Of a DNA stretch of 21,672 nucleotides, positions 6,749 to 12,415 are shown in pieces (position 1 is the first letter of the stretch; every line of letters starts with the position of its first letter). Under the pieces are notes generated by a model that was given only the letters and a program-made list of their open reading frames with translations, had not been told where the DNA came from and searched no databases. This DNA is from JAQBYK01 sp964499425 (GTDB lineage Bacteria > Patescibacteriota > Gracilibacteria > UBA1369 > LOWO2-01-FULL-3): contig CAZCLD010000019.1 of NCBI GenBank assembly GCA_964499425.1, positions 1 through 21,672 of the forward strand, written 5' to 3'. A program made the translations under genes and the position numbers.

Positions 6749-7135
6749 ATGAGAAAAGATCTAATTCTAACTGCTGTTATATCAACAATAGTAGCAAGCA
6801 CATTATCAGTTGTTATAGTCTTTGCATCTGGACCAGGAGCTGGGTATCTTGATGTCGATGAAAATGCTTACTACGCTGAAGGCGCTTATAGCATGCAACG
6901 GCTAGGCGTTGTCGAGGGTTATGGCAATGGCAATTTTGGACCTGACGATTATGTAACAAGAGGACAACTAGTCACAATTCTCGACAGGTATGACAAAGCT
7001 CTCCTAGACCCACCATGGCCGGCAATAAGTGGGATTTATGATCTTCACCAAGTTGTATGCTTAGGAGGATTAGAATTCAACCTAGAAACTGAAGGATTAC
7101 AGCTAGCACACGAAAGGCTTTGTGATATCCCATAG
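6749..7135 (+). CDS. Exported protein with a single S-layer homology (SLH) domain
   Basis: The protein has 128 residues. Residues 6-26 form a hydrophobic signal/anchor segment (LILTAVISTIVASTLSVVIVF) after MRKD, without an obvious cleavage motif beyond FASGPGAG. Residues 33-81 fit one SLH motif: YLDVDENAYYAEGAYSMQRLG, then GYGNGNFGPDDYVTRGQLVTIL. SLH domains bind secondary cell-wall polymers or peptidoglycan, but functional proteins usually carry three copies, so one copy suggests oligomerisation or a truncated relative. The remainder (82-128) has two cysteines (C104, C125) that could form a disulphide outside the membrane. A weak TTGATA-16-TATTTA promoter (6710-6737) would give a very short leader; I treat it as tentative. 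Confidence 0.85.
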   Translation: MRKDLILTAVISTIVASTLSVVIVFASGPGAGYLDVDENAYYAEGAYSMQRLGVVEGYGNGNFGPDDYVTRGQLVTILDRYDKALLDPPWPAISGIYDLHQVVCLGGLEFNLETEGLQLAHERLCDIP

Positions 7136-7161
7136 AAGATCAAAAAGGTCTCTTGCCAAAT

Positions 7162-7782
7162 ATGAAACCTAGAGAGTCACAAGAAGAAGCAGTAGAAGCA
7201 TTCAAAGCTGAACTATCAGAAATTCTCCGTAATTCCAGATTACCTCAGTCCTTGAAGCATGCAGAAGGTGTTCTAAAATGGGTAAAACAATTGAAACCAG
7301 ATGCTGACTTGGCAATGGAGCTTGCTTCTCTAGGGCATGATCTAGATACATGCAAAGAAGAATGGCGAATAAAAAAGGACGGATTTACAGATGAACACTC
7401 ATTCAAACAAGCACATGCACAAAAATCTGCCGAACTTCTAGGAGAGCTTCTCCGCAAGCATGGATTTGAGGGAGAGCTAGTTACACGAGTAATACACTTG
7501 GTTGCTAATCATGAATACGGAGTTGACGAAGATTCAATTACAATAATGCAAGCAGAAGCTATTTCATTTTTTGAATATAATTTACCAATATATTTCTTAC
7601 AAAAGAGAGAATCTCGCACACGAGATAAAATCAAAACCATGTGGTCAAAATTATCAATGGATCAACAATCAACTGTTCGGCAGATTTTTGCAACGTATGA
7701 CAAGACATTAGAGGATTACTCGCATATAAGAGAAGAAGATTGGGACAATCTGAGTCGAATTATTCACGAAGCAATTCAATAA
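7162..7782 (+). CDS. HD-domain protein (putative metal-dependent phosphohydrolase)
   Basis: The protein has 206 residues from the ATG at 7162. The metal-ligand pattern of the HD superfamily is visible: H33 in SLKHAEGV, the paired H59-D60 in LGHDLDTC, H85 in QAHAQKSAELL, and H112/H117 in IHLVANHEYG. A later segment, EAISFFEYNLPIYFL, may line the active site. Such proteins hydrolyse phosphate esters, often of nucleotides, but the substrate is not predictable here. A TTG at 7153 would add three residues and has AAAGG five bases upstream, so it is a possible alternative start. I prefer the ATG because nearly all starts in this window are ATG. It is 27 bp from the SLH gene and 63 bp before a glutamine amidotransferase gene. 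Confidence 0.75.
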   Translation: MKPRESQEEAVEAFKAELSEILRNSRLPQSLKHAEGVLKWVKQLKPDADLAMELASLGHDLDTCKEEWRIKKDGFTDEHSFKQAHAQKSAELLGELLRKHGFEGELVTRVIHLVANHEYGVDEDSITIMQAEAISFFEYNLPIYFLQKRESRTRDKIKTMWSKLSMDQQSTVRQIFATYDKTLEDYSHIREEDWDNLSRIIHEAIQ

Positions 7783-7845
7783 AATCATAAAGACAACACA
7801 GCACGAGTTAACCGAAATTTGAAATTCCATTTTTCACTATAAACC

Positions 7846-8466
7846 ATGAAAATATTAGTAATCGATAACGCTGATAATGAAGCACAAAATTTCAACACTC
7901 CACTATTGGATGCTGTTTCTAAATTAGCGAGACTTGATGTATTGAGGTACAGCAATATTCCTTTAGATCATTTTCCTATTACGGATTATGATGGTGCAAT
8001 CTTAAGTGGTGTCCCATTGGAATATCCCCTTGAGGCAATACAAATAAGACGCAAATATATGGAATGGATTCGAGATACTCTTGTTCCTATACTGGGAATA
8101 TGTATTGGGCATCAAAGTCTCGGAGTACTGTTTGGATCATCAATCACGCAAGATAGCGAAGCAGAAGACGGCGAATTTGAGATTGAAGTTACAGAGAATG
8201 ATCAAATATTGGATGGAATTCAAAGTAGATTTAAGGCTAGATTAATGCATTCATGCTCAATAACTTTGCCCGAAGGATTCAAACTTCTTGCAAAGTCAAA
8301 AAGATGTGGGAATCAAATTATGAAACATCGTCAAAGAGATATTTATGGCGTACAATTCCATCCAGAACTTTCAGGTATTGGATCTGTTTTATTAAGAAAT
8401 TTTGTTGATATTGTAAAAAACAGAAAAGGAATTTCAGATATCGCACAGTCCACAATCGTTGTCTAA
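7846..8466 (+). CDS. Class I glutamine amidotransferase-like protein
   Basis: This is a stand-alone glutaminase domain of 206 residues. The nucleophile elbow GICIGHQSLG carries the catalytic C86 and the FHPE motif gives H172 and E174, completing the Cys-His-Glu triad. Members hydrolyse glutamine and pass ammonia to a partner synthase. The layout resembles GuaA N-terminal or archaeal GuaAa subunits and PabA/TrpG, but no synthase gene is adjacent, so the acceptor is unknown. It may instead be a gamma-glutamyl hydrolase-like enzyme. The start MKILVIDNAD is the usual first beta strand of the fold, so the ATG is well supported even without a Shine-Dalgarno sequence. Confidence 0.85.
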   Translation: MKILVIDNADNEAQNFNTPLLDAVSKLARLDVLRYSNIPLDHFPITDYDGAILSGVPLEYPLEAIQIRRKYMEWIRDTLVPILGICIGHQSLGVLFGSSITQDSEAEDGEFEIEVTENDQILDGIQSRFKARLMHSCSITLPEGFKLLAKSKRCGNQIMKHRQRDIYGVQFHPELSGIGSVLLRNFVDIVKNRKGISDIAQSTIVV

Positions 8467-8472
8467 AATCGA

Positions 8473-8566
8473 GCTTTTGGTGGCTACCTCCTGCAAACTT
8501 AAAGCCTCGCTACAAATTGCTTGCTCGCTAATGAGGTGATAGGATTGCACCGTAGCACCAAAAAGC
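8473..8566. repeat. Long imperfect inverted repeat / structured RNA candidate
   Basis: The arms 8473-8487 and 8552-8566 pair over 14 bp with one bulged base on each side. Inside, TGCAA (8492-8496) pairs with TTGCA (8545-8549) and CCTC (8505-8508) with GAGG (8533-8536), giving a nested hairpin of about 94 nt. It lies between the amidotransferase stop and the next gene. There is no U-tract after the outer stem on either strand, so it is not a simple terminator. It could be a dispersed repeat or a structured untranslated RNA. Confidence 0.5.
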
Positions 8567-8597
8567 CTAATTTAACCACCACTTGAGGAAAACACTT

Positions 8598-8789
8598 ATG
8601 CCTGAGGCGCCAACAACCAGCCCTGATGACGACGATACTGTTGATATCAAACGCGCTTTAATGGAGCCTTTAACTCTCGAAAATTTGCGTGATATGGAGA
8701 CAGACGAAAGCAAACCGTTTGGCAAAAAAATCAAATGCACTGATATAATAACAAAGGAAGAAAAGATATACGGCACTGGTGCAGTATAA
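8598..8789 (+). CDS. Hypothetical small acidic protein (63 aa)
   Basis: The family is not recognised. The ATG at 8598 is preceded at good spacing by GAGG (8585-8588), the only clear Shine-Dalgarno sequence in the window, which makes this short ORF credible. The peptide begins MPEAPTTSPDDDDTVD, acidic and probably disordered, and ends in a more ordered stretch with KIKCTDIITKEEKIYGTGAV that could form a beta hairpin. It has no membrane segment. It is 23 bp upstream of the SMR transporter gene and may share its message. Confidence 0.55.
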   Translation: MPEAPTTSPDDDDTVDIKRALMEPLTLENLRDMETDESKPFGKKIKCTDIITKEEKIYGTGAV

Positions 8790-8812
8790 GATTATACAAA
8801 TAATCCCCCCAC

Positions 8813-9130
8813 ATGAACCCATTCATAGTACATATAGCAATAATAACCCTGCTAGATATTGCAGGCACAATATGTGCAAAATTTTACAGCATAAACAAAA
8901 ACTCATTGTTTCTCATAGCAACGGTTTTGCTTTTTGGCGGCGCCGGCTATGTGTTTGCCCGATCACTAAGATATGAAGGAATGGCGATCACAAATGTCCT
9001 ATGGATATCATTATCGATAATTCTAGTAACAATCATTGGATATTATGCTTTCAAAGAAGAAATAGCACATATCCAATTAATTGGGATTGGGGTAATCGTA
9101 ATTGGGCTATTTCTAATAAATCTTAAATAG
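8813..9130 (+). CDS. Small multidrug resistance (SMR) family transporter, Asp variant
   Basis: A 105-residue protein with four membrane segments, the size and layout of EmrE-type SMR proteins, which work as dual-topology dimers exchanging protons for cations. The match runs along the whole length: start MNPFIVHIAI, the first-helix motif LLDIAGTICAKF, then ALTNV-like ITNVLWISLSIILV with the conserved Trp, and the fourth-helix IGVIVIGLFLINL. The membrane-embedded Glu of EmrE (E14, in LAEVIGTTLMKF) is replaced here by Asp (D15, codon 8855-8857). Substrates may be toxic quaternary amines, guanidinium-like compounds or polyamines; this cannot be decided. It could also belong to the EamA-like half-transporters. 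Confidence 0.85.
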   Translation: MNPFIVHIAIITLLDIAGTICAKFYSINKNSLFLIATVLLFGGAGYVFARSLRYEGMAITNVLWISLSIILVTIIGYYAFKEEIAHIQLIGIGVIVIGLFLINLK

Positions 9131-9166
9131 ACCGATAGTATCATTACCTTTCTGGATTTCAATTGT

Positions 9167-10834
9167 ATGAAGAATTGCAAACAATGCTCTCACAATTTCA
9201 GTGTCACAGACGAAGATAGAACCTTTTACAATAAAATCTCCCCCAAATTTGACGACAAAACATATTCGATCCCAGAACCCTCACTTTGCCCAGACTGCCG
9301 CCAACAAAGAAGACTCACCTTTCGCAATGAAAGGACACTCTACAATCGAAACGACGACTTAACAGGAAAACAAATTGTATCACTCTATTCATCTGACAAA
9401 CCGAATAAGGTCTACAATACACATGACTGGTGGAGCGACAAATGGGACCCCAAAGATCATGGCCGTGATTTTGATTTTGGCAGACCATTCTTTGAGCAAT
9501 TTCAAGAATTAATGACCGATGTTCCCGAAATCGCACTAATGAACGACGACGGTAAGGGCAGTGAAAATTGTGCCTTCACAAACGATTTCGCATACAGCAA
9601 GAATTGCTATCTCTGTTTCGTTACCTGGTATAACGAGGACTGCTATTATTCAACAGGCATTCATCACTCAAAAGACACCGTAGATTCACTCGACACAATG
9701 AAATCAGAGCTAATCTATGAATGCATCGACTGCAACAACTGCTACAACTCTGTTTTCCTGAAATATTGCAATGATTGCACTGACTGTTATTTCGGATATG
9801 ACCTCAAAAACTGCAAGAACTGTTTCAAATGTGCAAGCCTAAAAAACAAGCAGTACCACATTGAAAACAAACCCTATTCAAAAGAAGAATATGACAAAAT
9901 CATTAACAAAGAATTCTTCAAGTCATACAAAAAATTCGAACAAGCTAAAGCCGATTTTTTCAAATTCCTGAAAAAAACACCACAAAGAAACGTATACAAT
10001 ATCAATTGTGAAAACTGCCTAGGAAACAAGCTGCACAACTGCAAAAAAGTTGTCGGCTTTGAAAGCTACGAATGCGAAGACTCCAAATACATATATCACT
10101 GCCCGCCAGTCAAAGATTGCTACGACATAACTAACACCGGAAGGGCAGAGTTGTGCTATGAAACACTTGTTTCCAACGATGGGTACCGCTCACTATTCAC
10201 AAATGAGTGCTGGAACACCAACAACTCAATGTACTGCAATCACTGCTTTAACTGCGACTACATTTTTGGATGTTCAGGCCTCAAAAAGCACAAATACTGC
10301 ATCTTCAACAAACAATACACAAAAGAAGAATACAACCAGCTTGTACCTAAGATAATCAAACACATGGAAACAACAGGAGAATGGGGAGAGTTCTTTCCTA
10401 TCTCCATTTCACCATTCGCCTATAACGAAACTACCGCACAAGATTACTTTCCGCTTACCCAAAACCAAGCACAATCAAAAAATTACAAATGGAAAGACAA
10501 AGATCCGAAAGAATATCGCCCTCAAGACTACAATATTCCTGATAACATTGATGATATACCCGAAACAATTATTGACGAGGTCTTGGCATGTTCTCAGTGC
10601 GGAAAAAACTTCAAAATCATCGCTCAGGAGCTCAAATTCTATAAAAAACTCGACTTACCAATACCTCAAAAGTGCCCAGACTGCCGCCATCTCTCACGTA
10701 TGGGACTCCGCAATCCAAGAAGACTATGGAAAAAAGAATGCAATAAATGCCAAGAAGAAATGTATGCCACCTATCCTACAAATAGCGATGACATAGTGTA
10801 TTGTGAAAAGTGCTATACTAGCTTCACTCTATAA
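9167..10834 (+). CDS. Cysteine-rich double zinc-ribbon protein (CPR-type, function unknown)
   Basis: A 555-residue protein with 38 cysteines. An N-terminal zinc ribbon uses C4/C7 and C41/C44, followed by the RQQRRLTFRNERTLYNR motif. A near-copy lies at C475/C478 and C503/C506 with CRHLSRMGLRNPRRLW, and a third knuckle at C525/C528 and C546/C549 closes the protein. The centre (about 135-378) is a Cys/Tyr/Asn-rich solenoid-like region including three CxxCxxC units at an exact 15-residue period (186, 201, 216). Two spacers share the sequence NK.Y(S/T)KEEY (234-242, 381-389). Proteins of this build are common in CPR genomes and are sometimes labelled CaiB/BaiF-like in databases, a label not supported by these motifs. 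Nucleic-acid or metal binding is plausible but unproven. There is no signal peptide. Confidence 0.85.
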   Translation: MKNCKQCSHNFSVTDEDRTFYNKISPKFDDKTYSIPEPSLCPDCRQQRRLTFRNERTLYNRNDDLTGKQIVSLYSSDKPNKVYNTHDWWSDKWDPKDHGRDFDFGRPFFEQFQELMTDVPEIALMNDDGKGSENCAFTNDFAYSKNCYLCFVTWYNEDCYYSTGIHHSKDTVDSLDTMKSELIYECIDCNNCYNSVFLKYCNDCTDCYFGYDLKNCKNCFKCASLKNKQYHIENKPYSKEEYDKIINKEFFKSYKKFEQAKADFFKFLKKTPQRNVYNINCENCLGNKLHNCKKVVGFESYECEDSKYIYHCPPVKDCYDITNTGRAELCYETLVSNDGYRSLFTNECWNTNNSMYCNHCFNCDYIFGCSGLKKHKYCIFNKQYTKEEYNQLVPKIIKHMETTGEWGEFFPISISPFAYNETTAQDYFPLTQNQAQSKNYKWKDKDPKEYRPQDYNIPDNIDDIPETIIDEVLACSQCGKNFKIIAQELKFYKKLDLPIPQKCPDCRHLSRMGLRNPRRLWKKECNKCQEEMYATYPTNSDDIVYCEKCYTSFTL

Positions 10835-11402
10835 CCAAAATACAATAACTCACATTCTCCTAACCGGCCTAATAGGCTCAGTCATTCTCGTTATTGGTGC
10901 TGCATGGCCTGAGACAAAACCCAATGTACACCCAACAAAATCAATTAAAGATTGGTTGTTTGCAATTGGAGGAGTAATCATGCTTCTTTATGCCACTTTA
11001 GGATATATGGAAGGAGAGCCCATGTTCTTTATAATTCTCGAAATCCTAGTAGTCCTATCAAGCATACTCATGATGCTCAACACTCCGGACAAAATAGATA
11101 CCCCAATAATCACCATTTGCTCATTAGGATTAATAATCTGGTCGCTATATCTTTTCGAAGGATACAATACAGTGTTCTTTATTCTAGGATTGGCTGTAGT
11201 TGGCATCGGATACACATCAGACACGGGAACACTAAAAAGAAGCATAGCCCTAACACTAGGAAGTGTTTTAATAGCGTTATTTAGCTATATCGTAGCAAGC
11301 TGGGTATTCTTTTGGCTCAATTCGTTTTTTGCCATCTTCTCTGCCTATTATGTCTACAAAGGTTTAACCCTAAAACGATCACATGCTCGAATTAATCGTT
11401 AA
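10803..11402 (+). CDS. Polytopic membrane protein of unknown function
   Basis: The protein has 199 residues, mostly hydrophobic, with six or seven predicted membrane segments (beginning ILLTGLIGSVILVIGAAW) separated by short loops such as PETKPNVHPTKS and NTPDKIDT, and a basic C-terminus (LKRSHARINR). The family is not recognised. The only usable start that includes the first helix is GTG at 10803, which overlaps the zinc-ribbon gene by 32 bp. No ATG lies in the first third. Its 3' end overlaps the CarS-like gene by 20 bp, so all three are probably translated from one message and this protein may work with the CarS-like enzyme at the membrane. Confidence 0.75.
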   Translation: MKSAILASLYNQNTITHILLTGLIGSVILVIGAAWPETKPNVHPTKSIKDWLFAIGGVIMLLYATLGYMEGEPMFFIILEILVVLSSILMMLNTPDKIDTPIITICSLGLIIWSLYLFEGYNTVFFILGLAVVGIGYTSDTGTLKRSIALTLGSVLIALFSYIVASWVFFWLNSFFAIFSAYYVYKGLTLKRSHARINR

Positions 11403-11919
11403 AACATTTTGGTTCCTCCTCCCCGCAGGCATAGCAAATATGAGTCCCGTTTTATTTAAATGGATACCTATTCTAGCTTACCCCATTGATCTAAATCGCA
11501 AATTTAGAAGAAAACCTATTTTCGGCGCAAACAAGACCTATCGAGGCTTTCTATTTGGGGTATTAATGGCAATCTTGACCGTTTACCTTCAACAAGTATT
11601 TTATTTTGAGACAGAATCAATCACTCTAATCAACTACACAGAAATAAACTTCTATTTACTAGGATTCCTGCTCGGTTTCGGAGCTCTTTTTGGTGACTTG
11701 GTAGAGAGCTTCTTTAAAAGACAAATGAATATTATATCTGGCAAATCCTGGTTTCCTTTCGATCAAATTGACTGGATAATCGGTGGTCTTTTATTCACAA
11801 GTTTGTATATCGCCATCACATGGGAATACATTTTAGTGTCAATAATCTTTTTCGGACTACTCCACCCAATAATAAATCTAATTGGCTATTATTTGGGCAT
11901 CAAAAAAAACAAATTTTAA
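11383..11919 (+). CDS. CarS/DUF46-type CDP-alcohol synthase
   Basis: Integral membrane enzyme of the CTP-transferase family that activates a lipid alcohol phosphate with CTP. In archaea the CarS branch makes CDP-archaeol; relatives make CDP-diacylglycerol. Family motifs are clear: FGANKTYRG (47-55), GDLVESFFKR (104-113) and FPFDQIDW (124-131), the last two matching the conserved acidic and DQ/D metal-CTP site. At 178 residues with about five membrane segments it has the size of CarS rather than of bacterial CdsA (about 280). In a bacterium the substrate is more likely phosphatidic acid or another polyprenyl or lipid phosphate than unsaturated archaetidic acid, which is an inference. It overlaps the preceding membrane gene by 20 bp. 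Confidence 0.8.
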   Translation: MLELIVKTFWFLLPAGIANMSPVLFKWIPILAYPIDLNRKFRRKPIFGANKTYRGFLFGVLMAILTVYLQQVFYFETESITLINYTEINFYLLGFLLGFGALFGDLVESFFKRQMNIISGKSWFPFDQIDWIIGGLLFTSLYIAITWEYILVSIIFFGLLHPIINLIGYYLGIKKNKF

Positions 11920-11933
11920 ATGTGCATTTTAGA

Positions 11934-11962
11934 TTGCCTTAACTAGCTAGTTGGGCTATGAT
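11934..11962 (+). promoter_or_regulatory. Promoter of the RRM protein gene, with palindromic spacer
   Basis: TTGCCT (11934-11939), 17-base spacer, TATGAT (11957-11962). The spacer contains the perfect 12-bp palindrome AACTAGCTAGTT (11941-11952), placed where a dimeric repressor or activator could sit. The predicted start at about 11969 leaves a leader of roughly 100 nt, long for this window and reminiscent of cold-regulated RNA-binding protein genes. Confidence 0.65.
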
Positions 11963-12070
11963 CTGCCGGTAAACACACGTTTTCCTTTTGCCTGTCATTA
12001 AGAGTGCACAGTTTAAAGTAGATGGCACAAAGAAATAGTTTACAAAATTTATTCTTTCACACGTAAGAAA

Positions 12071-12340
12071 ATGGCTAAAAAATTGTTTGTTGGTAACCTC
12101 GACTGGGGTGTAACCGACGAAGATCTACAAGCAAAATTTGCAGAATTTGGAGACATTGAAGAAGCAATCGTAATCAAAGACAAATTTTCAGGAAGATCAA
12201 AAGGTTTCGGTTTCGTATCATTCGCTGATGACGGAGCTGCAGACAAAGCTACCGAAGCTTTAAACGGACAAGACTTCAAAGGACGCGACATGGTCGTAAA
12301 TGAAGCTCGTCCACCAAGAGAAAGAGACAACGAATTCTAA
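12071..12340 (+). CDS. RNA-binding protein with one RRM domain
   Basis: An 89-residue single-domain protein. The RNP2 motif KLFVGNL (residues 4-10) and the RNP1 motif SKGFGFVSF (43-51) define a canonical RNA recognition motif, with aromatic residues in the RNA-contacting positions. A short charged tail (EARPPRERDNEF) follows. Bacterial proteins of this type, known best from cyanobacteria, bind single-stranded RNA and are often induced by cold. The gene stands alone, with its own promoter, a long leader and an intrinsic terminator just after the stop. The stop TAA at 12338-12340 and start ATG at 12071 bracket the domain exactly. Confidence 0.95.
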   Translation: MAKKLFVGNLDWGVTDEDLQAKFAEFGDIEEAIVIKDKFSGRSKGFGFVSFADDGAADKATEALNGQDFKGRDMVVNEARPPRERDNEF

Positions 12341-12366
12341 ATTAGGAATTCTTAAGATATATCAAG

Positions 12367-12396
12367 AAAACAGAATGTGTGCAGTTCTGTTTTTTT
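12367..12396 (+). terminator. Intrinsic terminator of the RRM gene
   Basis: AAAACAGAA (12367-12375), nine-base loop, TTCTGTTTT (12385-12393), followed by further T residues to 12396. The stem is A/U-rich but perfect over 9 bp. On the minus strand the same stem is followed by TTTTC, so it may weakly stop transcription of the convergent phosphoketolase gene too. Confidence 0.8.
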
Positions 12397-12415
12397 GTTT
12401 TGTTAGCATACCCCC

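Noticed and set aside
7838..7843. TATAAA as the -10 of the glutamine amidotransferase gene
   Set aside because: It is three bases from the ATG, so the start site would fall inside the gene, and no -35 box is found at the right distance.
8473..8570. Integron-type attC site in the inverted repeat
   Set aside because: The conserved RYYYAAC and GTTRRRY ends are not both present at the arm termini, and no integrase gene is seen.
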